This document shows positions 25,981-34,670 of a DNA stretch of 64,000 nt, one piece after another. Each line of letters begins with the position of its first letter. Positions within the stretch are counted from its first letter, which is position 1. Position numbers and translations under genes: made by a program. Source of the stretch: Pseudoclavibacter sp. AY1H1 (GTDB lineage Bacteria > Actinomycetota > Actinomycetes > Actinomycetales > Microbacteriaceae); the NCBI RefSeq assembly GCF_002931055.1, contig NZ_PSXX01000017.1, forward strand, positions 1 through 64,000, given 5' to 3'. The notes under the pieces were generated by a model that was given only the letters and a program-made list of their open reading frames with translations, did not search any database and was not told the origin of the DNA.

Positions 25981-26628
25981 ATGGCGAGCTCTTCCGAACC
26001 GGCAGAGACCATCGAGGACGAGCAGGGCGGCGCAGCCAAGCTGCCCTGGCTCGTCCGAACGCCCCAGAACGTGGCGTGGGCGCTCGTCGTCTTCGGCGGC
26101 GTCGGTCTGCTTGCGAGCTTCTTCCTGACCGTCGAGTACATCCACAAGCTGCAGGAGCCCACGCAAGCGCTCATCTGCGACCTGAACGTCTTCGTCACGT
26201 GCGGGCCTGCCATGCAGTCGTCCGCCGGCGCGATCCTCGGCTTCCCGAACATCATCATCGGGCTCGTCACCTTCGCGGTGACGGTCGCGATCGGCGCGGG
26301 GATCCTCGCCGGCGCGAGCTACCGCCGCTGGTTCTGGGTCGCGTTCCAGGTCGGGCTCGTGGGTGCCGCAGCGCTCGTCAGCTACCTGCAGTGGTACAGC
26401 GCCTTCGAGCTCGCCCGCCTGTGCCTGTGGTGCATGATCATCTGGGCCGCGACGATCCCCCTCGTCTCGACCGGCACGATCTTCAACATGGCGCACGGGC
26501 ACCTCGGTGCCGGCGCCAAGCGCGTAGGGGAGAAGCTCGCCCCGTTCCTGCTGACGATCATCATCGTCTGGTACCTCGTGGTCGCCGCCGTGATCTTCAC
26601 GGGGCTCCTGCCCTACCTCGCCTTCTAG
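25981..26628 (+). CDS. Vitamin K epoxide reductase (VKOR) family protein
   Basis: The 215-residue membrane protein has five likely helices, the loop cysteines Cys66 and Cys74 (ICDLNVFVTCG) and the quinone-site pair Cys148-Leu-Trp-Cys151 (CLWC). Bacterial VKOR passes electrons from DsbA to menaquinone. It follows the DsbA-like gene by 12 bases and a strong terminator closes the unit, so the two form an oxidative folding operon. Confidence 0.93.
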   Translation: MASSSEPAETIEDEQGGAAKLPWLVRTPQNVAWALVVFGGVGLLASFFLTVEYIHKLQEPTQALICDLNVFVTCGPAMQSSAGAILGFPNIIIGLVTFAVTVAIGAGILAGASYRRWFWVAFQVGLVGAAALVSYLQWYSAFELARLCLWCMIIWAATIPLVSTGTIFNMAHGHLGAGAKRVGEKLAPFLLTIIIVWYLVVAAVIFTGLLPYLAF

Positions 26629-26645
26629 GCGCGCAGCGCGCACGC

Positions 26646-26683
26646 AAGAACCCCGGTCCGAACTTCGGACCGGGGTTCTTCGT
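26646..26683 (+). terminator. Terminator of the dsbA-vkor operon
   Basis: AAGAACCCCGGTCCG (26646-26660) pairs perfectly with 26666-26680 around loop AACTT, with TTCTTCGTT at the end. The A-run on the 5' arm also makes it a terminator for the convergent gene. Confidence 0.9.
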
Positions 26684-26729
26684 TGTGCAGCTCAGCTGGA
26701 GAGTCGGTGACGACTCAGCCGATGAAGAC

Positions 26730-27359
26730 TCAGGCGATCTTCCGCTCTGCGGACATTGCTGCCCGAGCGGCGATGTCGGCGGGGCGAGGAGTGACCGTCT
26801 CGACGAGGTCCTCGAGCGACTCCTCTGGCTTCAGAAACGTCTCGATGGCGCGCTGACGTTCCTGCTCGCTCACGGGCGTCAGTCGGGCCGGAGCCGCGTC
26901 GCCGGCTTCGAGTGCGGCAACCGTTCCGAGCGTGTTCTGGATGCGCCGAACGAGGTCGGCGACCATGATCTCGGAGAACATGGCGTCGTCGCCTGGCTCG
27001 CGGTCTGGGCGCCACTCGAGCCGGTAGCGGCCCTCTGCCCCGAACATGTCGTCGAGGAGGAGCGTGAGCTCTTCGCGTGCCTCGTCGCTCATGATGGCGC
27101 TCGGCTCGAGCAGGCGCGGCGGCTCCAGCTCGCTGCCGGGACGCTCGAGCCCCGAGAAGTTCGGGTGGCCTCCGAGCGGCATGGCCGGGCGGGCTGACGG
27201 TGCCGAGACTGCAGGGATCGGCGCAGGAATCGCGCTCATCGGCTGCTGGGGGAAAACGGGGGGAGTGGGGGCTCCCTGCTGGGGGGTGGGCTGTGTCGAG
27301 TCTGTCGTCGACGTGGCGTCACCCTCGGGGTGTCGCCGCTTGCGGAACCAACCGAACAC
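26730..27359 (-). CDS. Protein of unknown function, acidic helical C-terminus
   Basis: The 209-residue protein starts VFGWFRKRRH, has a Pro/Gln/Ala-rich region to about residue 85 and a more conserved-looking C-terminal half (AIMSDEAREELTLLLDDMFG, MVADLVRRIQNTLG). No membrane span or known domain is recognised. GTG at 27359 is chosen because AAAGGGGAC lies just upstream; an ATG six codons earlier would lack a ribosome-binding site. It may be peculiar to Microbacteriaceae; function unknown. Confidence 0.7.
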   Translation of the reverse strand: MFGWFRKRRHPEGDATSTTDSTQPTPQQGAPTPPVFPQQPMSAIPAPIPAVSAPSARPAMPLGGHPNFSGLERPGSELEPPRLLEPSAIMSDEAREELTLLLDDMFGAEGRYRLEWRPDREPGDDAMFSEIMVADLVRRIQNTLGTVAALEAGDAAPARLTPVSEQERQRAIETFLKPEESLEDLVETVTPRPADIAARAAMSAERKIA

Positions 27360-27450
27360 GGAGTCCCCTTTCTGCACCGGGAATATGGGCTCTTCTTCCG
27401 GGTACAGGTCATCTGCGCCCGAAATGAGACGGCACTAGTCTCGCGGCGTT

Positions 27451-27480
27451 CGTGCGGCGAGTCGAGAGACACGCCGCACG
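27451..27480 (-). terminator. Hairpin after the 63-aa membrane-protein gene
   Basis: CGTGCGGCG (27451-27459) pairs perfectly with 27472-27480, about 12 bases beyond the minus-strand stop at 27493. There is no T tract. Confidence 0.4.
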
Positions 27481-27492
27481 CTGCCGGGATTG

Positions 27493-27684
27493 TTAGTCGA
27501 GCTCGAGCTTTCGCTGGTTGGCGTCGTCCATGACGGCGCTGATGGCGAGGGCCGTCGAGATGCCCCAGGCGAGCCAGACGAGCACCGCGCGCCAGCGCTT
27601 GGTCTCCATCGAGGTCTGTCGGAAGACGCCGACGATACCGAAGATCGAGGACAGGATCGCTCCGTTGGTGAGGAATTTGCGCAT
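27493..27684 (-). CDS. Small membrane protein, unknown function
   Basis: The 63-residue protein starts MRKFLTNGAILSSIFGIVGV and has two hydrophobic segments followed by a polar end DDANQRKLELD. ATG at 27684 has AGGGAGCGG upstream; the longer frame to 27810 would run into the TetR operators. No function is recognised. Confidence 0.65.
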   Translation of the reverse strand: MRKFLTNGAILSSIFGIVGVFRQTSMETKRWRAVLVWLAWGISTALAISAVMDDANQRKLELD

Positions 27685-27816
27685 GGCTTCCGCTCCCTGC
27701 TTGTGCCGGGGGTCGCGTCGTTGTGATCGCGCCGACGTTCTGGTGGACGTGGTCAGGTTAGCGGTGCCGTCTGTCTGCATCTTGGAGAGTGCCGTGAAGC
27801 GCCACCCCACGTTTCC

Positions 27817-27856
27817 TGACCGATCGGTTGAAGTCTGACCGTTCGGTCAATAGACT
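27817..27856 (+). promoter_or_regulatory. Tandem TetR-type operators and -10 box
   Basis: Two palindromes, TGACCGATCGGTTG (27817-27830) and TGACCGTTCGGTCA (27836-27849), lie 19 bases apart centre to centre, the second almost perfect. TAGACT (27851-27856) follows, 6 bases before the tetR GTG. This looks like an autoregulated operator on a leaderless promoter. Confidence 0.75.
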
Positions 27857-27862
27857 CCACGG

Positions 27863-28459
27863 GTGACCGAGATCCCCCCAGCCGAGAAGGCCCAGGCCGA
27901 AGCGCCCCACGCAGGGCAGCGCAAGCACCCGACCGACCTCCTCAAGCAAGCCGCACTCGTCGAGTTCGCCGCGCACGGCTACGAAGGGGCCTCACTGCAG
28001 GAGATCGCGAGCAAGGCCGGGTACACGAAGGCCAACCTCCTCTACCACTTCGGTTCGAAGCAGGGGCTCTTCGAGCAGGCAGTGCTCGAGGCCCTCGGCG
28101 CGTTCGAGGAGCTCGTCGACTCGCTGCAGCACCTCGACATCGGCACGGAGGAGGAGCGCCTCGTCGGCCCCTTCGTCGACTTCCTGCTGCAGCACCGCCT
28201 CGCCGTGCACATGTTCGTGAACCACCGCAGCACCGGGGCCGGCGAGTTCATCGCCACCCGAGTCGACCCCATCATCGAGCGGCTCGTCGTCGCCCTCTCG
28301 GACGACGACCCGGACCGCGCCCTGCGCATCGCCATCGGCCTCGCGGGAGTCGCCTACTGCCTCGCCAACGAGAACATCCCAGGCGAGGCCAACAAGCCGG
28401 AGCCGACACGCGACGAGCTCGTCGCCGCCCTCACCTTCATCTCGGCCACGCGCCGGTAG
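27863..28459 (+). CDS. TetR/AcrR family transcriptional regulator
   Basis: The 198-residue repressor has an N-terminal HTH (LKQAALVEFAAHGYEGAS, IASKAGYTKANLLYHFGSK) and a ligand-binding helical C-terminal domain. It probably controls itself and the MMPL/YhgE genes that follow by 29 bases, through the paired palindromes just upstream. GTG at 27863 lies 6 bases after a -10 box, so the transcript is likely leaderless. The ligand is unknown; regulators of this layout usually sense drugs or lipids exported by the partner transporter. Confidence 0.92.
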   Translation: MTEIPPAEKAQAEAPHAGQRKHPTDLLKQAALVEFAAHGYEGASLQEIASKAGYTKANLLYHFGSKQGLFEQAVLEALGAFEELVDSLQHLDIGTEEERLVGPFVDFLLQHRLAVHMFVNHRSTGAGEFIATRVDPIIERLVVALSDDDPDRALRIAIGLAGVAYCLANENIPGEANKPEPTRDELVAALTFISATRR

Positions 28460-28488
28460 TCGACCGACGACAGTCAGGCAAAGAACCC

Positions 28489-31449
28489 ATGGCCCTCCTC
28501 CTCTTCCGAATCGCCCGCGGCTCCTACCGCCACCCGTGGCGCGTCCTGTCCGCCTGGATCCTGCTGCTCGCCGTGCTGCTCGGCGTCGGCGTCGCTGCCG
28601 GAGGGGCGCTGAAGGAGTCGTTCGCGATCCCAGGCACCCAGTCGCAGGCGGCGCTCGACCGGCTCGGCGAGGTGTTCCCCGAGGCCGCAGGCGCGAGCGC
28701 GAGCATCGTCGTCGTCACGCCGACGGGTGACTCCGTCGAGGATGAGCCGTACCGCGGCGCCATCGACGATGCGGCGGACCGGCTCGGCGAGCTCGACGGA
28801 GTCAGCCAGGCGCTGTCGCCCTTCTCCGAGTTCGCGACCGACGCGATCTCCGACGATGCCGAAGCCGGCATCATCCGCGTGCAGTTCGACGGCACCAGCG
28901 AGGACATCAGCGAGGCGACGATCGACGAGGTCACCGAGATCGGCACCTCGCTCGAGGGGTCCGGCCTGCAGGTCGGCTTCGACGGTCAGATCTTCCAGAA
29001 CCTCGAGTACGGCCTCACCCCGACCGAGGTCATCGGCGTGGTGTTCGCGGCCATCGTGCTGTTCGTCGCCTTCGGGTCGGTGCTCGCCGCAGGTCTCCCG
29101 CTCGCCTCCGCGATCGTCGGGGTCGGTGTGACGATGGGCGGGATCCTCTTCGCCGCGAAGTTCGTGGTCGTCTCCAGCGCCACCCCGCTGCTCGCGGTCA
29201 TGATCGGCCTCGCCGTCGGCATCGACTACGCGCTCTTCGTCGTCTCCCGCCACCGCACGCAGCTCGCCACCGGCATGGACCCGGAGGAGTCCACGGCCAC
29301 GGCCGTCGGCACCGCGGGCAACGCCGTCGTCTTCGCTGGCGTGACCGTCATGATCGCCCTGCTCGGCCTGGTGATCGTCGGCATCCCGTTCCTGAGCGTC
29401 ATGGGCGTCGCCGCCGCCGCCGCGGTGTTCGCGGCGATGGCCGCCGTCATCACCCTCGTGCCAGCCCTCCTCGGCTTCGCCGGCGAGCGGATGCGGCCCA
29501 AGGCCGGGTCGCGCGCCTTCCGCCGCGAGACCGGCGCGAACGCGAAGCCCACCATGGGCAGAAGGTGGGTGCGACTCGTCATGCGGGCGCCGCTCGCCTT
29601 CGCGCTCGCGGTCGTCGCCATCCTCGGCACGCTCGCCATCCCCGCCCTCGACCTCAAGCTCGCACTGCCCTCCGGCGCCTCCGAGCCGGAGGACAGCGTC
29701 GCGCACATCGGCTACGACCTCGTCTCCGAGCACTTCGGGCCGGGGGCCAACGGGCCGCTCATCGTGATGGTCGACATCACGCAGGGCGACAACGACACAC
29801 TGCTCGACGACCTGCAGCTCATCGCCGACCGCGTCGCGCAGGTCGACGGCATCGACACCGTCGGCGACCCGCTGCCGAACCTGACCGTCGACTCCGCGAT
29901 CATCCAGGTCGTCCCCTCGACCGGACCGGACGACGACGAGACGCTGAGGGTCGTCGGCGAGATCCGCGACCTCGGCGACGAGCTCGAAGCCGAGACGGGC
30001 ATGAAGACCTCGGTGACCGGTGCGACCGCCATCGCGCTCGACATCTCCGATCGCCTCAACCAGGCGCTCCTGCCGTTCGCGGCTGTCGTAGTCGGGCTCA
30101 GCTTCTTCCTGCTCATGATGGTGTTCCGGTCGATCCTCGTTCCCCTCAAGGCGGCGCTGAGCTTCCTGCTGAGCGTCTTCGCCGCCTTCGGAGTGGTCGT
30201 CGCGATCTTCCAGTGGGGGTGGTTCGCCGACGCCCTGCACGTCGTGCCCGGCCCCATCATCAGCTTCATGCCCATCCTGCTCATGGCCATCATCTTCGGG
30301 CTGGCCATGGACTACGAGGTCTTCCTCGTCTCCGGGATGCGCGAGGCCTACGTTCGCGGCGGGAACGCCAAGGAGGCGGTCGAGACCGGCTTCGCGAACG
30401 GCGCGCGCGTCGTCACGGCTGCCGCACTCATCATGTTCTTCGTGTTCGCCGCCTTCGTGCCAGAGGGAGCCGGCGTCATCAAAGCCATCGCCCTCGGCCT
30501 CGCGGCCGGGATCTTCTTCGACGCGTTCCTCGTGCGCATGACACTCGTTCCCGCCATCATGGCGATGCTCGGCAAGCGGGCCTGGGCCCTGCCCGCCTGG
30601 CTCGAGCGCATCCTCCCCGACCTCGACGTGGAGGGCGAGCACCTTCGCCACTACCGGCAGAACGCGGAATGGATGCGGGACCAGCCAGACGGCATCGCCA
30701 TGGACGCGCTCATCGCCGGTTCCGACTCGGCGGCGACACGCCCCGTCACGGGCGGCATCGAGCGCGGCGGCGTGCTGCTCGTCGAAGGACAGCTCGCCGA
30801 ACGGCGGCTGCTCGCCGCGACGCTCGCCGGACGCATCGCCCCCGTGAGCGGGCACGCCCACGCCCACGGGCACCTCACTCCCGGAGACGAGAGCGCGCTC
30901 ATGCAGCGCGTCGCCGTCGTCGACGCGTCGACGCTCGACGCCAGATCCGCGGAGCTCACCGTCGGGGCGCTCCTCGAGGAGCGCCTCCGCCTCGGGCGCG
31001 GCGCCGCCGGGGGAGCCGTGCCGTCGGGACTCATCGACCAGGGAGTGGCCGAGATCTCGGCCGCCACAGCCCGCCTGCGCGACGGCTCGCCGCGCGTCAG
31101 CGCCGAGACGAGCCTCGGCGAGCTGCGGCCAGCATCCAGAGGAGTCGCGCTCGCCCGCATCGCGCTCGCCGAAGGGCCGGAAGTGCTTGTCCTCGACCTC
31201 GGGCCGGGAGCCGAACCGGACGTCACGACGCGCCTGGCGGCCGCCGTGCTCGCCGCCGCCAGCTCGCTCGCCGCACCGGAGACGACGATCGTGCTCGGGC
31301 TCCCCAGCGGACTCGACGCCGCCGCCATCCTCGGAGAAGTCCGCCGCCCCGCCGGGCGCATCCGCCTCGATGCGCAGCCGAGCGCACCCACCGGCACCCC
31401 AGCATCCACCCAAGCAGCAACCAGCACGCACAAGGGAGCACTCGCATGA
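28489..31449 (+). CDS. MMPL transporter with C-terminal ABC-ATPase-like domain
   Basis: The 986-residue protein has an MMPL/RND core (about residues 1-710) with paired sets of membrane helices (VVFAAIVLFVAFGSVLAAGL; LMAIIFGLAMDYEVFLVSGM) and two extracytoplasmic loops. After about residue 725 a further 240 residues resemble an ABC ATPase: GGVLLVEGQLAERRLLAATL in the P-loop place, and RPASRGVALARIALAEGPEV then LVLDLGPG in the signature/Walker B places. The P-loop Lys and the Walker B/catalytic acidic pair are missing, so ATP hydrolysis is unlikely. It lies between tetR and a YhgE/Pip gene (4-base overlap). Proton-driven export of lipids or drugs is inferred. Confidence 0.88.
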   Translation: MALLLFRIARGSYRHPWRVLSAWILLLAVLLGVGVAAGGALKESFAIPGTQSQAALDRLGEVFPEAAGASASIVVVTPTGDSVEDEPYRGAIDDAADRLGELDGVSQALSPFSEFATDAISDDAEAGIIRVQFDGTSEDISEATIDEVTEIGTSLEGSGLQVGFDGQIFQNLEYGLTPTEVIGVVFAAIVLFVAFGSVLAAGLPLASAIVGVGVTMGGILFAAKFVVVSSATPLLAVMIGLAVGIDYALFVVSRHRTQLATGMDPEESTATAVGTAGNAVVFAGVTVMIALLGLVIVGIPFLSVMGVAAAAAVFAAMAAVITLVPALLGFAGERMRPKAGSRAFRRETGANAKPTMGRRWVRLVMRAPLAFALAVVAILGTLAIPALDLKLALPSGASEPEDSVAHIGYDLVSEHFGPGANGPLIVMVDITQGDNDTLLDDLQLIADRVAQVDGIDTVGDPLPNLTVDSAIIQVVPSTGPDDDETLRVVGEIRDLGDELEAETGMKTSVTGATAIALDISDRLNQALLPFAAVVVGLSFFLLMMVFRSILVPLKAALSFLLSVFAAFGVVVAIFQWGWFADALHVVPGPIISFMPILLMAIIFGLAMDYEVFLVSGMREAYVRGGNAKEAVETGFANGARVVTAAALIMFFVFAAFVPEGAGVIKAIALGLAAGIFFDAFLVRMTLVPAIMAMLGKRAWALPAWLERILPDLDVEGEHLRHYRQNAEWMRDQPDGIAMDALIAGSDSAATRPVTGGIERGGVLLVEGQLAERRLLAATLAGRIAPVSGHAHAHGHLTPGDESALMQRVAVVDASTLDARSAELTVGALLEERLRLGRGAAGGAVPSGLIDQGVAEISAATARLRDGSPRVSAETSLGELRPASRGVALARIALAEGPEVLVLDLGPGAEPDVTTRLAAAVLAAASSLAAPETTIVLGLPSGLDAAAILGEVRRPAGRIRLDAQPSAPTGTPASTQAATSTHKGALA

Positions 31450-33668
31450 GCGCCGCCGTCCTCCACGCCGTCACGGCCGACCGCGGGGCCCTGCGCCAGA
31501 GGCGCCTGCGCAACCTGCTCGTCGCCATCCTCGTGCCGCTCGTCGTCGCGGGTGCCTACTTCGCCGGCCTCGCCGGCGCGGAGGCACGCACCTCGGCGAT
31601 CCCCGCGATGATCGTCAACAACGACCAGCTGCAGACCCAGACGGCGCCAGACGGCACGGAGACGACCGTCATCGCCGGACGCCTCGTCGTCAGCGCCCTC
31701 ACCGATCCCGACACCGCGACGGGCTTCGACTGGCAGCTCGCCAACGCGGACACGGCCAAGGCAGCGCTGGAAGACGGTTCCGCGTATGTCGTCGTCACCA
31801 TCCCGGAGGACTTCTCCGCGCGCATCACGGGCATCGCCGATGATGGGGCGCAGCCGGCCACGATCGACGTGACCACCGACGAGTCGCACGACTACCTCTC
31901 CCCGGCAATCGCCAACGGACTCGCAGATGCCCTCACCGCCCAGTTCGGCACGCAGGTGACCGAGATGGTCGCCGTGCAGCTCTTCGACGGCATCGGTCAG
32001 ACGGCGACCTCGCTGCGCGACGCGGCAGACGGCGCCTCGCAGCTCGCCGACGGCGGCACGCAGCTCGGCTCCGGGCTCTCCCAGTTCGCCGACGGGCAGG
32101 ACGAGCTCGCGACCGGGCTCGTGCAGAGCGCCGACGGTGCAGGCGAGCTCTCCACCGGTGTGACCACCTACGTGTCCGGAGTCGGCGAGCTCTCGAGCGG
32201 CATCAGCCAGTACACGGCGGGCGTCGACCAGCTCTCGGCGGGCGTCACGCAGTACACGAGCGGCGCCGACCAGCTCGCGGCCGGTGTCGGCAAGCTTGCC
32301 GCGCAGGCGCCAGGGCTCCGCGAAGGCGGCCAGCAGCTGCAGGACGCCGGCACCCAGCTCGAGGGATACTCGAGCGCCGTCACACAAGGCACCGCGACCT
32401 ACCAGGAGCAGATCAGGCCAGCGCTCGTCGCCCTGAACGACTCCACAGACGGTCTCGTCGCCTGGTGCGCCGCGCTCGCCGACCCGACCCTCAAGACCGA
32501 GTGCGAGACGCAGCTGAAGGGCCTCGTCGGCACGACCGGTGGCGTCGACGGCCTCGTCGAGACCCTCGACAGCGCGACGGGCGAGCTCACCGCCGTGACC
32601 GAGGGCGCATCCGATCTGCCCACGCTCGGCGCCGGCCTCGTCCAGCTCGCCGACGGCCTCGTCCAGCTCAACGCCGGGGCCACGCAGCTCTCCGCCAGCT
32701 CAAGCAGCCTCACGACGGGAGCCTCCGACCTTGCGACGGCAGGCGACGAACTCGAGAGCGGCGCGTCCCAGCTCGTGACCGGCGGCGCCCAGCTCGAGAC
32801 GGGTGCCAGCGCGCTCGCGACAGGGCTCGGGCAGCTCCGCGACGGGCAGCAACTGCTCGTCGACGGCGTCGCGCCCATCCAGGACGGCGTCGGAGAGCTC
32901 ACCTCCGGTGCAAGCCAGCTCTCGACGGGCCTGAGCGACGGCGCCGCACAGGCCGAGAACGCCGTCGGCGACCCCGACGCGCTCGCCGAAGTGGTTGCCA
33001 ACCCCGTGCAGGCGAACCAGACCATGCAGCACGAAGTGAGCTTCGGCGAGATCCTCACCACCCTCATCCTGCCGCTCGCCCTCTGGCTCACGGCCCTCGC
33101 GACCACGCTCATGCGGCGCCTCGTGCCGACCGAGGCCTACGCCTCCATGGCCTCGAACGGGCGCATCCTGCTCGACGCGACCAGGCGCATGCTCCTCCCG
33201 CTCAGCGCGGTGCTCTTCGCCGTCATGGTCATCGCCCACGGCTTCGTGGGGGTTCCCGTCACAGCCGCGTTCGCGACGCTCGGACTCGGAGCGCTCTGCG
33301 CGCTCGCCCTCATCGGGGTGCACCTGCTCTTCACGACGCTCTGGGGCAGGCGTGCCGCGGCCGTGGCATCCATGGGCCTGCTGAGCATCCAGGTGCTCGC
33401 CATGCGCGGTCTCGTGCCGCTCGAGCTGAAGTCGCCCTTCGTCGAGATGCTGTCGGGGCTGCTCCCCGGCACGCACCTCGCCGCTGGGCTGCAGCTCGCC
33501 TACTCGGGCGGCACCGCATCCGGAGTCGTCATGGCCGCTGTCGGCATGCTCGTCATCGCCGCCGTCGCCTTCGGGGCCGCCAGCCTGGTCATCGGCCGCA
33601 GGCGGCGCTCGAAGCCGTCGCTCGTGGCTGGACTCACGGCGAGCCGACGCGAGCCCGTCACCGTGTAG
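31446..33668 (+). CDS. YhgE/Pip family ABC-2-like membrane protein
   Basis: The 740-residue protein has one N-terminal membrane helix (residues 18-40), a long extracytoplasmic region with many repeats of the type GxxQLxxG (about residues 195-515, e.g. GASQLADGGTQLGSGLSQFA) and five or six C-terminal helices of ABC-2 type. It matches the YhgE/Pip family, which includes phage infection proteins and ESX/type VII-linked EsaA relatives. The ATG overlaps the MMPL stop as ATGA. The frame is open upstream to 29565 only as a shadow of the MMPL gene. Confidence 0.88.
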   Translation: MSAAVLHAVTADRGALRQRRLRNLLVAILVPLVVAGAYFAGLAGAEARTSAIPAMIVNNDQLQTQTAPDGTETTVIAGRLVVSALTDPDTATGFDWQLANADTAKAALEDGSAYVVVTIPEDFSARITGIADDGAQPATIDVTTDESHDYLSPAIANGLADALTAQFGTQVTEMVAVQLFDGIGQTATSLRDAADGASQLADGGTQLGSGLSQFADGQDELATGLVQSADGAGELSTGVTTYVSGVGELSSGISQYTAGVDQLSAGVTQYTSGADQLAAGVGKLAAQAPGLREGGQQLQDAGTQLEGYSSAVTQGTATYQEQIRPALVALNDSTDGLVAWCAALADPTLKTECETQLKGLVGTTGGVDGLVETLDSATGELTAVTEGASDLPTLGAGLVQLADGLVQLNAGATQLSASSSSLTTGASDLATAGDELESGASQLVTGGAQLETGASALATGLGQLRDGQQLLVDGVAPIQDGVGELTSGASQLSTGLSDGAAQAENAVGDPDALAEVVANPVQANQTMQHEVSFGEILTTLILPLALWLTALATTLMRRLVPTEAYASMASNGRILLDATRRMLLPLSAVLFAVMVIAHGFVGVPVTAAFATLGLGALCALALIGVHLLFTTLWGRRAAAVASMGLLSIQVLAMRGLVPLELKSPFVEMLSGLLPGTHLAAGLQLAYSGGTASGVVMAAVGMLVIAAVAFGAASLVIGRRRRSKPSLVAGLTASRREPVTV

Positions 33669-33728
33669 CCCCGGCTCGGCCGGCCCGGCCTCGCCTCACC
33701 ACTGCAGGTTTCTGGATGGCTTTCTCGC

Positions 33729-33775
33729 CTCGGGATGGCCTGCAAGCCATCCGAAGTCGTGCAAGCCATCCCGAG
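33729..33775. repeat. Intergenic palindrome with nested arm
   Basis: CTCGGGATGGC (33729-33739) pairs perfectly with 33765-33775; a third copy of the arm (GCCATCC at 33746-33752) allows an alternative inner hairpin, and a degenerate GGATGGC lies at about 33712. It lies between two convergent genes and may terminate both. Confidence 0.6.
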
Positions 33776-33800
33776 AACCGAGTGCGGGAGGCGACCGGGC

Positions 33801-34616
33801 CTAGACGGTGTCGGAGACGGGGCGGCCGAGCTGCAGGTGCTCGTGCGCGAACGCGACCGTCTCGCGCAGCATGCGCAGGCGATCCGGCTCGTTCTTCGCC
33901 TTGCGCGTGTTCACCTCGGCGACCACATGGCCAGACCAGCCGATCGACGCGAGGTACTGGAGGGTCTCGGCCACGGGCTGCCCGCCCTCGCCGGGCGCGA
34001 GGTGCTCGTCGAAGAGCTTGTCGTTCGCCTCGGGCGCCTGTCCGTCGCAGAGGTGGATGTGCCGCAGCCGGTCGCCGGCCGCCTTCGCCATCTGCAGGGA
34101 GTCGCGGCCAGAGAGCGCGGCGTGCGAGAAGTCGAGCGTGATGGCGTCGCAGTCCATGTCGACCGGGTCGATTCCCGGCTTGTAGGCCTGCAGCGCCCGG
34201 CCGGACACCTTCCACGGGAACATGTTCTCGACGGCGATCTCGGTGCCGGTGTCCTCGTTGATCTCGCGGACGATGCCGAGGAAGTTCTCCGCGTATCCCG
34301 ACTGCCACCGGAACGGCGGGTGCACGACAACCGTGGAGGCGCCGATGTCGCGGGCGAGCTCGGCGGAGCGCTGGAGCTTCGTGCGCTGGTCGCGGCCCCA
34401 CACGAACTGCGTGAAGAGCAGAACGGGTGCGTGCACGGCCAGCACCGGGAGCTGGTACTTGTCGATGAGCCGCTTCAGCGCATCCACGCTTCGTGACGTC
34501 TGGTCCGTCGAGATCATGATCTCCATACCGTCGAAGCCCGCGTCGCGAGCTATCTGGAACGAGGTCTCGACAGACTTCGGGAACGTGCAGGAGGTGCTCA
34601 TGCCGACGGTGATCAT
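33801..34616 (-). CDS. Sugar phosphate isomerase/epimerase (TIM barrel)
   Basis: The 271-residue protein has the xylose-isomerase-like TIM barrel of the AP-endonuclease 2 family: MITVGMSTSCTFP, ARDAGFDGMEIMIS, VVHPPFRWQSGYAENF, IAVENMFPWKV, HIHLCDGQ with metal-ligand-type His/Glu/Asp residues, and GHVVAEVNTRKAK. Substrate is unknown; such proteins act on inositol, hydroxypyruvate or other sugar-like compounds. It stands alone on the minus strand downstream of, but not clearly in an operon with, the CitB/CitA genes. Confidence 0.85.
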   Translation of the reverse strand: MITVGMSTSCTFPKSVETSFQIARDAGFDGMEIMISTDQTSRSVDALKRLIDKYQLPVLAVHAPVLLFTQFVWGRDQRTKLQRSAELARDIGASTVVVHPPFRWQSGYAENFLGIVREINEDTGTEIAVENMFPWKVSGRALQAYKPGIDPVDMDCDAITLDFSHAALSGRDSLQMAKAAGDRLRHIHLCDGQAPEANDKLFDEHLAPGEGGQPVAETLQYLASIGWSGHVVAEVNTRKAKNEPDRLRMLRETVAFAHEHLQLGRPVSDTV

Positions 34617-34670
34617 TTTCCGGAGATTACTCCTCCCGTCTGTCCGAAAGGTGACGGAGCCCGGCCCGGC

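Noticed and set aside
25042-26643. Upstream extension of the MFS frame over the dsbA and VKOR genes
   Set aside because: It is antisense to two recognisable genes, and MFS homology starts at the GTG at 25041.
28474-31431. 985-codon open frame on the minus strand opposite the MMPL gene
   Set aside because: Composition typical of a GC-rich antisense shadow; no motif.
29565-31445. Upstream extension of the YhgE/Pip frame
   Set aside because: Lies in another frame of the MMPL gene; the overlap ATGA at 31446 gives the normal N-terminus.
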